Of a stretch of 64,000 bases of DNA, positions 18,187 to 27,362 are shown piece by piece (position 1 is the first letter of the stretch; every line of letters starts with the position of its first letter). The position numbers were made by a program, and so were the translations under genes. The notes beneath the pieces are model-generated. The model did no database searches, was not told the origin of the DNA, and worked only from the letters and a program-made list of their open reading frames with translations. Source of the stretch: Noviherbaspirillum malthae (lineage in GTDB: Bacteria; Pseudomonadota; Gammaproteobacteria; Burkholderiales; Burkholderiaceae_D); assembly GCF_015352985.1 (NCBI RefSeq), contig NZ_JACYXF010000002.1:372001-436000 (forward strand), given 5' to 3'.

Positions 18187-19580
18187 TCATCACGAATTCT
18201 TCCCGGCTGGAATTTTCCATGCGGTTGATGGACATCCTGGTCCTCGAACTCGCCGGAGCCGTTGCCGCGCTGCTGCACTTTCATATACCGCTGGCGGACA
18301 CTCCGCCGATTCACACCGTGATGCTGCATTTCTGCAGCGCTCTGGCCTTCCTGCTCTTTCCCCAGTTCGAACTGTATGTATCCTGGCGCGGCCGCTCCCT
18401 TCCCGACATGTTCGTTCGCCTCGGCGCCGCATGGGGCGTGGTGCTGCTGATCGGCTTGTTCTTCAGCTTCCTGGTACATCATGTAGGCAACCTGTCGCGC
18501 CTGTGGATGTTCTACTGGTACGCCGTCGGCGTGACCGCCCTCGTCCTGTTCCGCTTCGGTGTTTATTATGTATTGCGCTACATGCGCGCCAAGGGGCTCA
18601 ACAACAAGCGCGTGGTGATCGTCGGCTATGGCAGCACGGGGCGCGAAATGCACAAGCGCGCGCTGCAGCAGGACTGGACTGGTTACGACGTCAAGGCGGT
18701 CTGCGCCGATCCGGAAGATGCGGACAAGCTCGTCGATCCGAACGTGACACGCATTCACAGCACCCAGGAAATTCACGACTTCGTCGTCGCCAATCATATT
18801 CACGAGATCTGGATCACGCTGCCGCTGATGGCATCGCCGCGGTTGCAGGAGCTGCAGTACCAGCTGCGCAACACCCTGGTCGACATCCGCTGGGTACCCG
18901 ATATCCTCGGCCTGCAGATGCTGGGCAACAGGATGGGCAACTTCCTCGGCCTGCCTGTGGTGGATCTCAACCAGCCCATCTCCAGCGGCGTCAACGGCAT
19001 CGTCAAGGATATCTTCGACAGGACGTTTGCACTGGTTGCGCTGGTGCTCCTCCTGCCTCTGTTCATCGCCATCGCGATCATGATCAAGCGCAGCTCGCCA
19101 GGCCCCATCCTGTTCAGGCAGCCGCGGCTTGGCCTGAATGGAAAGCCGTTCAACGTGTACAAGTTCCGGTCGATGAAAGTCCATCAGGAACATCAGGTCG
19201 TGACGCAAGCCACCAAGAACGATCCGCGCATCACGCCGATCGGGGCTTTCCTGCGCCGCACCAGCCTCGACGAACTGCCGCAGTTCATCAATGTGCTGCT
19301 GGGAGACATGTCGGTCGTCGGTCCGCGGCCCCATGCCCTGCAGCATAACGAGATGTACAAGGATCTTCTCGAAACCTACATGCTGCGGCACCGCGTCAAA
19401 CCCGGCATCACCGGGTGGGCGCAGATCCATGGGCATCGCGGTGAAACCGATACCGTCGACAAGATGGCGCGGCGCGTTGAGTACGACCTTCACTACATCC
19501 AGCACTGGTCGCTGTGGATGGATGTCCGCATCATCATCTGGACCGCATTCAAGGGCTGGACCGGAAAGAACGCTTACTGA
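18174..19580 (+). CDS. Undecaprenyl-phosphate glucose (hexose-1-P) phosphotransferase
   Basis: This priming enzyme moves a hexose-1-phosphate from UDP-sugar to undecaprenyl phosphate and starts each repeat unit. The 468-aa protein has four to five N-terminal membrane helices, a Rossmann-like central part (V-V-I-V-G-Y-G-S-T-G near 140-150), a further membrane segment (about 283-305) and the C-terminal bacterial sugar-transferase domain with S-P-G-P-I-L-F-R-Q-x-R, Y-K-F-R-S-M, R-P-H-A and K-P-G-I-T-G-W-A-Q. The order is that of WcaJ/PssY proteins. It is the first full enzyme of the locus and sets the polymer's first sugar, probably glucose. Confidence 0.93.
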   Translation: MRDLIITNSSRLEFSMRLMDILVLELAGAVAALLHFHIPLADTPPIHTVMLHFCSALAFLLFPQFELYVSWRGRSLPDMFVRLGAAWGVVLLIGLFFSFLVHHVGNLSRLWMFYWYAVGVTALVLFRFGVYYVLRYMRAKGLNNKRVVIVGYGSTGREMHKRALQQDWTGYDVKAVCADPEDADKLVDPNVTRIHSTQEIHDFVVANHIHEIWITLPLMASPRLQELQYQLRNTLVDIRWVPDILGLQMLGNRMGNFLGLPVVDLNQPISSGVNGIVKDIFDRTFALVALVLLLPLFIAIAIMIKRSSPGPILFRQPRLGLNGKPFNVYKFRSMKVHQEHQVVTQATKNDPRITPIGAFLRRTSLDELPQFINVLLGDMSVVGPRPHALQHNEMYKDLLETYMLRHRVKPGITGWAQIHGHRGETDTVDKMARRVEYDLHYIQHWSLWMDVRIIIWTAFKGWTGKNAY

Positions 19581-19608
19581 CGCGAACGCAAGGCCCGCAT
19601 CCACTCCG

Positions 19609-19635
19609 TTGGCTGCACTCTCTTCGTGCAGCCAA
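19609..19635 (+). repeat. Strong hairpin after the priming transferase gene
   Basis: TTGGCTGCAC (19609-19618) pairs perfectly with GTGCAGCCAA (19626-19635) around a 7-base loop, 28 bases after the stop. No T-run follows, so it is more likely an mRNA-stability or attenuation element than a full terminator. A 10-bp direct repeat ACGAAGCCGA occurs twice shortly downstream, near 19660-19681. Confidence 0.55.
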
Positions 19636-19765
19636 GGCGGGACTTTGCAACCGCTCCGGCAAACGAAGCCGAACGAAGCCGAATACCGCGACAGGCAATG
19701 CATAGGCAAGGCATAAGCCCAGGACCACGCCCTACCGGCGATACACAAGCAACAGAAAGGTGCTC

Positions 19766-20266
19766 ATGCGCAAACACATTCCTGTCACGGGCAGCAGATA
19801 TCCAACTCAAAGCTCCATGAAGGTCTCCGCCCGGCAGCGGTGTCTGGTCACGGCGGCGTTGCTGTTCGGTCTGCTGCTCATTCTTGATGCGATGCCGAAC
19901 TTGCTGGCAGCGCTTTCCTCTTTCACCGGAGAGAAGCTGCTGCGCTTTTCCGCATACGCCACGCTCAGCATCCTGATATACGCAGGCCTATCCGGCAGCT
20001 CCGCCGCCCGCGCACTCATCACGCTAAGTTTGGCCGGCGTCATGAGAGGTGTCGAAGAAGCAACGCAGTTGATGCTGCCTTATCACAGCGCAAATCTTCT
20101 TGGCTGGAAATTCGACATGCTGGCAGTACTGACCTGCGTAGGGATGCTGATGATGCTGCATCCCGTTGTCAGCGAATGGTTTGCATCACAGCAGTTGCGT
20201 CCCGCACGGATACCGATCCGGCCGACATCGATCCGGCGGCGCGACCAACGCAGGAGCATGCAGTAA
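19766..20266 (+). CDS. VanZ-like membrane protein
   Basis: This 166-aa protein has four predicted membrane helices. The VanZ-like pattern is visible: K-L-L-R-F-S-A-Y in the second segment, then E-E-A-T-Q-L-M-L-P-Y-H and a following W-K-F-D-M-L-A, where VanZ has E-x-x-Q ... D-x-x-x-N. VanZ proteins are named from teicoplanin resistance, but members in polysaccharide clusters have no assigned biochemical role. AGAAAGG lies 7 bases before ATG 19766. An arginine-rich tail follows the last helix. Its place between the priming transferase and gmd suggests a role in assembly or regulation. Confidence 0.7.
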   Translation: MRKHIPVTGSRYPTQSSMKVSARQRCLVTAALLFGLLLILDAMPNLLAALSSFTGEKLLRFSAYATLSILIYAGLSGSSAARALITLSLAGVMRGVEEATQLMLPYHSANLLGWKFDMLAVLTCVGMLMMLHPVVSEWFASQQLRPARIPIRPTSIRRRDQRRSMQ

Positions 20267-20293
20267 CACAACGCCATTTTTGAGAAGCAAGAC

Positions 20294-20659
20294 ATGCAAA
20301 CAAAGATCAACAAGGCAGTGTTTTCCCTGACCGGCCCCGGAGCCCCGGCTCTGCGCACCGCCGGCTCGGCAAATCTGCTGTCGATTGTCGACAAGCCTCT
20401 GCTTCGTCACGGCATCGAAGAAGCACTTGCGGCATCCGTCGACGACATGATTTTCGTCGTTGAGAAGAAGGAGTCGAACTTGCAGGCAATCATCTCCAGC
20501 CAATTGCCTGCCGGTGCGAGCCAGCGTTTCATTTTCACTGATGCCGTCCAAGCGGCCGACGCGGCACCGACCACTCTTCCTTTCATTCCTCCCGCGCCGG
20601 CACTGCAACTGGCCGCGGTTACACCTCAAGCCAACGAGGCGATTGCACTAGCGGGATAG
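20294..20659 (+). CDS. GalU-like nucleotidyltransferase fragment (121 aa)
   Basis: The segment [17 protein letters not shown] and the following D-D-M-I-F-V-V resemble the part of UTP-glucose-1-phosphate uridylyltransferase (GalU) around L-P-L-V-D-K-P-x-I-x-Y. The protein lacks the preceding G-x-G-T-R nucleotide-binding loop (it has [11 protein letters not shown]) and stops at 121 aa, whereas GalU is about 290 aa. The last 40 residues are Pro/Ala-rich and unlike GalU. It has a normal start and sits 2 bases before gmd, so it is an intact short gene rather than an obvious frameshift. Catalysis is unlikely; a regulatory role is possible. Confidence 0.6.
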   Translation: MQTKINKAVFSLTGPGAPALRTAGSANLLSIVDKPLLRHGIEEALAASVDDMIFVVEKKESNLQAIISSQLPAGASQRFIFTDAVQAADAAPTTLPFIPPAPALQLAAVTPQANEAIALAG

Positions 20660-20661
20660 CC

Positions 20662-21849
20662 ATGACACCAAAGAAGGACAACTCCATGACCACCAACCCC
20701 CAATTGCCCGAGCACCTGGTGCCATCGCGCCCCGGTCAGGTGCGCAAGGTCGCACTGATCACCGGCGTGAGCGGCCAGGACGGGGCCTATCTTGCCGAAC
20801 TCCTGCTGAGCAAGGGCTACATCGTTCACGGCATCAAGCGCCGCACTTCGAAATTCAACACCGACCGCATCGATCATCTTTACCAGGGGCCGCAGGAAGA
20901 TGAGCGCCGCTTCATCCTGTACCACGGCGACATGACCGACTCCTCGTCGCTGCTGCGCATCATCCAGGAAACGCAGCCCGACGAGATCTACAACCTGGCG
21001 GCACAGAGCCATGTTGCCGTCTCGTTCGAGGAACCGGAGTACACCGCGAATTCGGATGCCCTTGGTCCGCTGCGCATTCTTGAAACCCTGCGCCGCCTCG
21101 GCCTCGAAAAGAAGACACGTTTCTATCAGGCTTCGACCTCGGAAATGTACGGCGAGGCAGCACAGGCCGCTACGGAAAGCACGCCCTTCCAGCCGCGCAG
21201 CCCCTATGCGATCGCCAAGCTGTATGCGCACTGGATTACGGTGAATTACCGCGAGGCCTATGGCATGTATGCCTGCAACGGCATCCTGTTCAATCACGAA
21301 TCGCCGCTGCGTGGCGAGACCTTCGTCACCCGCAAGATCACCCGCGGCCTGGCCCGCATCGTCCTTGGCCACCAGGACTGCCTCTACCTCGGCAACCTGA
21401 ACGCGGAACGCGACTGGGGCCACGCCCGAGACTATGTGGAAATGCAATGGCGCATGCTGCAGCAGGACAAGCCGGAAGACTTCGTCATTGCCACCGGCAT
21501 CCGCCACAGCGTGCGCGACTTCGTCAATGCCGCCGCCGCCGAACTGGGTGTGACGCTGCGCTGGGAAGGCAGCGGCCTCGACGAAACGGCAGCGGTCGCC
21601 GATCCCGGCCAGCACACCGGCCTGGCGAAGGACCAGGTCGTCATCCGCGTCGACGAGCGCTACTTCCGACCGACGGAAGTGGAATGCATGTTCGGCGATG
21701 CCGCCAAGGCAAGGGAGAAGCTTGGGTGGAAGCCGACCGTCGGCTTCGAGGAACTGGTCAGGGAGATGGTCAAGGCCGACCTGGAAGCCGCCGGAAAGGA
21801 TCACTTTTTCCAGCAGCACGACCACGTTTCCCACATCTACAACGTATGA
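20662..21849 (+). CDS. gmd: GDP-mannose 4,6-dehydratase
   Basis: Gmd converts GDP-mannose to GDP-4-keto-6-deoxymannose, the first committed step to GDP-fucose or GDP-rhamnose. The 395-aa SDR protein has the NADP loop T-G-V-S-G-Q-D-G (about 33-40), the R-R-T-S-x-F-N-T-x-R-I motif just after it, the catalytic Y-A-I-A-K and the GDP-mannose contact N-H-E-S-P[13 protein letters not shown]. Length is slightly above the usual 345-375 because of an N-terminal extension of about 25 residues. It follows the GalU-like gene by 2 bases and is followed by GDP-fucose synthase. Confidence 0.95.
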   Translation: MTPKKDNSMTTNPQLPEHLVPSRPGQVRKVALITGVSGQDGAYLAELLLSKGYIVHGIKRRTSKFNTDRIDHLYQGPQEDERRFILYHGDMTDSSSLLRIIQETQPDEIYNLAAQSHVAVSFEEPEYTANSDALGPLRILETLRRLGLEKKTRFYQASTSEMYGEAAQAATESTPFQPRSPYAIAKLYAHWITVNYREAYGMYACNGILFNHESPLRGETFVTRKITRGLARIVLGHQDCLYLGNLNAERDWGHARDYVEMQWRMLQQDKPEDFVIATGIRHSVRDFVNAAAAELGVTLRWEGSGLDETAAVADPGQHTGLAKDQVVIRVDERYFRPTEVECMFGDAAKAREKLGWKPTVGFEELVREMVKADLEAAGKDHFFQQHDHVSHIYNV

Positions 21850-21932
21850 ATTTATGAATGCACGCAAGGCCGGTTGCGTCATTCATTGATTACTCCGGCA
21901 AGCGATCGCGAACAGCCAACAAGAGGAAGCAC

Positions 21933-22898
21933 ATGAAAAGCAATCTACAAAAACGTATCTATGTCGCCGGACACCGGGGCCTCGTCGGTTCCGCCATTGT
22001 GCGCGCCCTGCGCAAACGCGATTACGCGAACGTCATCACCCGCACGCACGCAGAACTCGAACTCACCGACCAGCAGGCCGTACGCAGGTTCTTCGAGGAA
22101 AACCAGATCGATGAGGTGTATCTCGCGGCCGCCAAGGTCGGCGGCATCCACGCCAACAACACCTATCCGGCCGAGTTCATCTATGACAACCTGATGGTGC
22201 AGTCGAACGTCATCAACGAAGCCTACCGCGCCGGCGTCACGAAGCTGCTGTTCCTCGGATCCTCCTGCATCTATCCGCGCCTGGCGGAGCAGCCGATACG
22301 CGAGGAATACCTGATGAACGGCGCGCTGGAACCGACCAACGAGCCGTATGCCATCGCAAAGATCGCCGGCATCAAGATGTGCGAGAGCTACAACCGCCAG
22401 TACGGTACCGACTACCGCAGCGTGATGCCGACCAACCTCTACGGACCGGGCGACAACTATCATCCCGAAAACAGCCATGTGATCCCCGCCCTCATCCGCC
22501 GCTTCCACGAAGCCAAGCTCAGCGGTGCAAGCAAGGTGACGATCTGGGGCACCGGCACGCCGCGCCGCGAGTTCCTTTACGTAGACGACATGGCTGATGC
22601 CTGCGTGCACGTGATGCAGCTCGACCGCAGTACCTATGATCAACATACAACACCGATGTTGTCACACATCAATGTAGGTACCGGCGAGGACGTCACAATA
22701 CGTGAAGTTGCAGAAATCATAAGAAAGGCAGTCGGTTTCCAAGGTGATATCGAGTTTGATACAAGCAAGCCCGACGGCACGCCGCGCAAGTTGATGAACA
22801 CGGCAAAGCTCACTTCGCTCGGCTGGCGTCCAGGCATGCGTCTCGGAGAGGGCATCAAGGAAACCTACGCGCATTTCCAGGCGGATTACAAGGCCTAA
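21933..22898 (+). CDS. fcl: GDP-L-fucose synthase
   Basis: This bifunctional epimerase/reductase turns the Gmd product into GDP-L-fucose. The 321-aa protein starts [20 protein letters not shown] with the G-H-x-G-L-V-G-S nucleotide loop, then A-A-A-K-V-G-G-I-x-A-N, the S-S-C-I-Y-P block with catalytic Ser and the Y-A-I-A-K-I-A-G Tyr-Lys pair. AAGAGGAAG just before ATG 21933 supports this start; the frame is open further upstream. A short segment around 22630-22760 is noticeably richer in A/T than the rest of the gene, with no break in the protein. Confidence 0.95.
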   Translation: MKSNLQKRIYVAGHRGLVGSAIVRALRKRDYANVITRTHAELELTDQQAVRRFFEENQIDEVYLAAAKVGGIHANNTYPAEFIYDNLMVQSNVINEAYRAGVTKLLFLGSSCIYPRLAEQPIREEYLMNGALEPTNEPYAIAKIAGIKMCESYNRQYGTDYRSVMPTNLYGPGDNYHPENSHVIPALIRRFHEAKLSGASKVTIWGTGTPRREFLYVDDMADACVHVMQLDRSTYDQHTTPMLSHINVGTGEDVTIREVAEIIRKAVGFQGDIEFDTSKPDGTPRKLMNTAKLTSLGWRPGMRLGEGIKETYAHFQADYKA

Positions 22899-22913
22899 GC
22901 TTTTCAGGAAGCC

Positions 22914-22980
22914 TCGATCCCGCCATGAACAACGATAGCAAAGAGCGGGATCGAATCCTGCAGCAGCTTCCTGCTGCAGG
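22914..22980 (+). repeat. Two consecutive perfect hairpins inside the exopolysaccharide operon
   Basis: TCGATCCCGC (22914-22923) pairs with GCGGGATCGA (22945-22954), and CCTGCAGCAG (22957-22966) pairs with CTGCTGCAGG (22971-22980) around a 4-base loop. They lie between the fcl stop and the polymerase gene, without T-runs. They may attenuate transcription or protect the upstream mRNA. The rest of 22981-23149 shows nothing definite. Confidence 0.6.
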
Positions 22981-23149
22981 TCTGATCTCCGCAATGAACA
23001 TACGGAGCATCACACGAATACCGATTTGAGTAGTACCTGAATCCGGCGCCCGGTTCCAGGCCAGCCGGCACCAGCCAGACGCCAGCGTGCCGGTTACACC
23101 GACGGGATATCCAGCAAGGTGCCTCGCCTCAAATTCATCCAGCACAGTC

Positions 23150-24592
23150 ATGATTACACCACCACTCACGTCGCCCACCGAAGTCATGATCAACATGATT
23201 GCGGCCTGCTTTCTGATTCCGTTCGTCTTCGCATTCGTATTCAAGGCTCCCAAATACGTGGCGTTCGGCTTTCTTGCCGTGTTGTTCATTTTCGCCGACT
23301 CCACCTGGGGACAACTCAATACGGACAGCGGAAACATCTACTCGCGCGGCGTAGGTCTGTTTTACTTTTCGCTGCTTAATATCGTGCTGGTGATTGCCGG
23401 CGTAGGGGTGTTGATCCGAAGACTGGCCAACCCCCAGGGACCGCAGCTGGCGCCCCCAATGAACAAGTATTTCCTGGCATTCTTCTTCGTGATGCTCGGG
23501 CATGTCGTGATAGGCCTGATGGTCGGCATTGAACTGGATGTGATCCTCAATCTGGCGGGCATGATCAACGTCATCAACATGTTCGCTTTCATGTATCTGT
23601 TGATCCTGGCCTTCGAGAACGACAAGGACACCACGACGCTGCTGTTCATGATCATCTTCGTTGCGGTCGGACGTGGCATCTTCGGCGCGGTGCGCTACTT
23701 CCTGTTCGAAGGCGACACTTCCAATCCATACCGGAACTTCGAAGGTCTGGACATCAAGATCTTTTTCTTTGATATCAGCGACAACTTCGTCGCAGCACTT
23801 GCCGCATTCTGCGCAGCCTGGCTGCTGACCACTCCCGGCATCAAGCTGAATATCTATACACGCATCTTCCTGATCGGTGTAGTCGTCCTTGAGGTTGCCG
23901 CAGTCGCACTTTCCTTCCGCCGCTCATCGCTGATCGGCATCGGCCTGATGTTTGCATTCCTGTTTTTCCGCCTGCCGGGCAAGCGCAAGATCTTCTTCGC
24001 CTGCGCCGCGGCGCTCGCGCTGTCCATCGTCGCCACGACATTCTTCGAGCAGCGCCTGCAATTCAACACGACCCAGGGCGGCGGCATCCTGTCTTCCCTG
24101 ATCTATGACATCTCGCCTTCCCGCAGCGGCGGCATCAAGAACAGCCGCTTCTACGAACTGTATGCCGCGGCGCAGAGCATGGACGGTCACTGGCTGTTCG
24201 GACGCGGCACCTGGGGAACCTTCACCGGCGATCGCGAGCGCCTTGCCTTTCACGAAGGAAACTGGGGCTTCGTTCACTCCGGCTTCGGGCACCTGATCCT
24301 CAAGGGCGGCATTGTTGGCGTAATGATTTTCATCGGCATGCTGGCGTCCTACGTTGCCTTTTATCTTCGCTACCGCAAGCACTTGTACGGCAAGGCCGCC
24401 CTACTGTCGGATGCAGGCTTTGCAGGGTTTCTATTCTGGATCCCGACCTTTTTGATCGGCACCCCTATCATCGAATTCCGGACCATGCTTCTGTTCGGTC
24501 TGACCATGGCAATGCCGTTCATTGCCGTCGGACTGCAGAACTACCAGGTTCGTACTTACATCATGCGTACACAACAATATGCTACTGCGTAA
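23150..24592 (+). CDS. O-antigen polymerase/ligase-like membrane protein (Wzy candidate)
   Basis: The product of about 480 residues has 10-12 predicted membrane helices and a large polar loop near residues 300-385 containing G-R-G-T-W-G-T-F-T-G and H-S-G-F-G-H-L-I-L-K-G-G-I-V-G, a pattern of O-antigen polymerase/ligase proteins where the loop faces the periplasm. In a Wzx/Wzy locus it would join repeat units. Sequence conservation in this family is low, so the call rests on topology and position. Start choice is weak: ATG 23150 is used, with GTG 23087 and ATG 23186 also in frame and none with a good ribosome-binding site. It overlaps the flippase gene by 14 bases. Confidence 0.75.
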   Translation: MITPPLTSPTEVMINMIAACFLIPFVFAFVFKAPKYVAFGFLAVLFIFADSTWGQLNTDSGNIYSRGVGLFYFSLLNIVLVIAGVGVLIRRLANPQGPQLAPPMNKYFLAFFFVMLGHVVIGLMVGIELDVILNLAGMINVINMFAFMYLLILAFENDKDTTTLLFMIIFVAVGRGIFGAVRYFLFEGDTSNPYRNFEGLDIKIFFFDISDNFVAALAAFCAAWLLTTPGIKLNIYTRIFLIGVVVLEVAAVALSFRRSSLIGIGLMFAFLFFRLPGKRKIFFACAAALALSIVATTFFEQRLQFNTTQGGGILSSLIYDISPSRSGGIKNSRFYELYAAAQSMDGHWLFGRGTWGTFTGDRERLAFHEGNWGFVHSGFGHLILKGGIVGVMIFIGMLASYVAFYLRYRKHLYGKAALLSDAGFAGFLFWIPTFLIGTPIIEFRTMLLFGLTMAMPFIAVGLQNYQVRTYIMRTQQYATA

Positions 24593-26072
24593 CTCTCTCT
24601 GGAACCTGAGCGGCTCGGCCATCCCCATGGTGGTCGCGCTGGCCACCGTGCCTCTCCTCATCCATTCGCTGGGCGTTGAAGGCTTCGGCATCGTTACTCT
24701 CGTCGGATCCGTGATCGGCTATTTCGGCGTGCTTGACATCAACCTGAGCGCCGGGTCGATCAAGTATCTGGCCGAGCACCACGCGTCCAACGACAGAGAG
24801 CGGTTTGCCGAAACCTTCTGGTTCGGCATCATGTTCTACGGCACGCTTGGACTGATCGGGGCGCTCGGCATTTACTTCGCGGCCGACATGCTGGTGGCGC
24901 GTTTCTTCGAAGTGTCGTCGGAAATGAAGGCGGCCACCATCACTTCCTTCCAGTTGGCCGGGCTCGGGTTCGCACTGACGCAGGCACAGAATTACCTGCT
25001 GGTCGTGCCGCAAGCTCTGCAGCGCTACGACCGCTCCGCGCAGAGCGAAGCTTTCTTCGGCGTGCTCGTCAATCTTGCTTCGGTCGCCGCGGCAATGGCC
25101 GGCGCGGGGATCGTCGGCGTCATCATCGCCCGTGTCAGCGTGTCGGCGCTCAATGTGCTCTATCTGATGTGGCTGATCCGGAGCTTCGACATCAACATGG
25201 AAATGCGCTGGCCGCGGGCAGATGTGCGCAAGGCGCTTACCTCCTTCAGCGCCTATGCCTACCTGAGCAAGATCGCATCGACCCTGCACCAGCATGCCGA
25301 CAAGGTCATCGTCGGCGCCATTGCCGGTCCGGTTGCCCTCACCTTCTATACGGTTCCCGCGACGCTTGCCGGACGCATTCTCGGCCTGACATACCGCCTC
25401 TCGAGCGTGATCTACCCGCGCGCCTCGGCACTGGCCGGAGCCGGCAAGATCAATGAACTGCGCCCGGTCTACCTCGGCGTGACACGCTATGTCACCTACA
25501 TAAACTTCGCCGCGCTCGGCGTGATCGTTCTTGCAGGTGACGAATTCCTGCGGCGCTGGGTAGGAGAGGAGTTCATTTCCCAGGGTTATCCCGTCCTGGT
25601 GCTGATGACGCTCGCGCTGCTGGTCGACTCCCTGACCAACGTTCCTTCGCTGGTGAACGATGCGCTTGGACATCCCCGCGTGACCGGCCGCTTTGCGCTC
25701 GCCAACGGGCTTTGCGGGGTTGCCATGGTGTATCTCGGCACCCAGTTCGGCGGCATCATCGGTGCGGCCAGCGGACATCTGATTTCGTCTGTGGTGCTCG
25801 GCCTGGGCTTCCTCCTGTTCGTCCACGGCCGCACGGTTCCCATCAGTTTCAAGGAAAGCCTGAGCAGCGGCTTCGGTCGCAGTCTCGCGATCGGCGCCAT
25901 CATCATTTGCGTGCTGGTGCCGATGAAATGGCTGGTTCCGACCGGCTTGCTGAGCACTGTAGTCATCGTGTCGGCCGCACTTTTCACACTGGCGCTAGCC
26001 GGCCTGTTCTTTATCGTCGGTGTCGACGAACGCGCAGCCATGCTGTCCATGGCACGTCGATTCCGTTCATGA
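24579..26072 (+). CDS. Oligosaccharide flippase, Wzx-like (MOP/PST family)
   Basis: Wzx moves undecaprenyl-linked repeat units across the inner membrane. The 497-aa protein has about 12-14 membrane helices and begins LLRNSLWNLSGSAIPM, the typical N-terminal N-x-x-x-x-x-x-G of the polysaccharide-synthase family, followed by L-G-V-E-G-F-G-I. ATG 24579 lies inside the last codons of the polymerase gene (14-base overlap), indicating translational coupling. An upstream extension in the same frame is not hydrophobic or family-like. Confidence 0.88.
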   Translation: MLLRNSLWNLSGSAIPMVVALATVPLLIHSLGVEGFGIVTLVGSVIGYFGVLDINLSAGSIKYLAEHHASNDRERFAETFWFGIMFYGTLGLIGALGIYFAADMLVARFFEVSSEMKAATITSFQLAGLGFALTQAQNYLLVVPQALQRYDRSAQSEAFFGVLVNLASVAAAMAGAGIVGVIIARVSVSALNVLYLMWLIRSFDINMEMRWPRADVRKALTSFSAYAYLSKIASTLHQHADKVIVGAIAGPVALTFYTVPATLAGRILGLTYRLSSVIYPRASALAGAGKINELRPVYLGVTRYVTYINFAALGVIVLAGDEFLRRWVGEEFISQGYPVLVLMTLALLVDSLTNVPSLVNDALGHPRVTGRFALANGLCGVAMVYLGTQFGGIIGAASGHLISSVVLGLGFLLFVHGRTVPISFKESLSSGFGRSLAIGAIIICVLVPMKWLVPTGLLSTVVIVSAALFTLALAGLFFIVGVDERAAMLSMARRFRS

Positions 26073-26083
26073 GGTGAAACTGC

Positions 26084-27307
26084 ATGCGTATTCTGCTTGT
26101 CAGCGAAGACATTCCTTACAAAAACATGGGCGGACTTGCCAAGCATGTGTTGACTCTTGCACGCGCACTGGTTCGCGCCGGGCATAAGGTCGACGTGCTC
26201 GGCAACGCCGACAATCCGATTGAGATATGCGGAGAAGAGGGAGAGTTCGGCGGTCGCTTCTTCGGAGAATTATCCGGGCAACATGCAGGCTGGAAAGAAA
26301 CCAGCCTGGGAGTTTTCATGCCCATGAAAAGATCGGTCATTGCGAAACGCTTCGCGCAGACCATTCTTCGGCGGGCCGGCGACTATGACGTCGTTCATTA
26401 TCACGGCCACCTTCCGAACGTCGCACACTATCTGCCCCGGAGTATCAATTTCGTCCAGACCCGCCACGACCAAGGCAGCGACTGTTTGGCCCACACGAGG
26501 TTTCGTCGGGGTGAAATTTGCAAATCCATCGATCCTGAAGAATGCGCACAGTGCATGCGCGACAATCCCAACGCGCTGCAGCGCACGGTGTCGAAGATGG
26601 CAGTAGTACAGTTCCGTCGCGAGGTCATGGATGGATTCAAGCGTCACAAAACCGTATTCGTATCGGAAAGACTCATCAAGAATTTCAGCCGGACAGCTGG
26701 ACCGGGACCGTGGGGCACCACTATTCACAACTTCATAGATCGGGCTTACCTTGAGCAGATCCGAATGAATGCCAAGGGCTCGTCGCAGGACGGTACGGTG
26801 AACGTCTTCATCGCGGGAAAGATATACCCGCCCAAGGGCATTGAAGCCTTTCTGCGGGCAAGCGCTGGACGTCTCCCTGAACATGTGCACATCACGATCG
26901 CCGGCGATGGTCCGGATGAACAACGCCTCAAGAAGGAATTTGAATCCAGCCGCATCCGCTTTCTGGGCTGGACCGCCCCCCATCTCACGCTCAAGCTGGC
27001 TTCAGAGGCGGACATTGTCGTCGTTCCGTCCATCTGGGAGGAACCCTGCGCCACCACCGTACTGGAAGGGCTTTTTCTCGGCAAGCCGGTTTTCGCCCTG
27101 GATCTGGGCGGAACTCCGGAACTGGCCATCTATGCCGCAGACAAGTCCCAGTTGCGGCTCCACGACACGATGGACGCGCTCGTTGACGACCTGCTGAACT
27201 TCCGGCCGCAGAAATCATACGGCTTCGCTCCGGCAGGGATGGGCGGCGCCGATGCAGCTGCAGCCAGCCTGCTAAAACTTTATCAAGTGTCCGGTGGACA
27301 CCAATAG
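26084..27307 (+). CDS. Glycosyltransferase family 4
   Basis: A 407-aa cytoplasmic GT-B retaining glycosyltransferase. The N-terminal half has G-G-L-A-K-H-V-L-T-L-A, the acceptor-side glycine loop; the C-terminal half has F-I-A-G-K-I-Y-P-P-K-G-I-E, I-A-G-D-G-P-D, and the donor-binding W-E-E-P-C-A-T-T-V-L-E-G, with the E-x7-E type pattern of the family. A Cys-rich stretch near residues 145-165 (C-L-A-H ... C-K-S-I-D-P-E-E-C-A-Q-C) is unusual and may bind a metal. Ribosome-binding sequence GAGGTG precedes the ATG. Donor and linkage are not predictable. Confidence 0.88.
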   Translation: MRILLVSEDIPYKNMGGLAKHVLTLARALVRAGHKVDVLGNADNPIEICGEEGEFGGRFFGELSGQHAGWKETSLGVFMPMKRSVIAKRFAQTILRRAGDYDVVHYHGHLPNVAHYLPRSINFVQTRHDQGSDCLAHTRFRRGEICKSIDPEECAQCMRDNPNALQRTVSKMAVVQFRREVMDGFKRHKTVFVSERLIKNFSRTAGPGPWGTTIHNFIDRAYLEQIRMNAKGSSQDGTVNVFIAGKIYPPKGIEAFLRASAGRLPEHVHITIAGDGPDEQRLKKEFESSRIRFLGWTAPHLTLKLASEADIVVVPSIWEEPCATTVLEGLFLGKPVFALDLGGTPELAIYAADKSQLRLHDTMDALVDDLLNFRPQKSYGFAPAGMGGADAAAASLLKLYQVSGGHQ

Positions 27308-27362
27308 CGCCGATATGTACTACCAAGCACCAATAAGCACCAACAGCTGAAAGGTTTGATTT

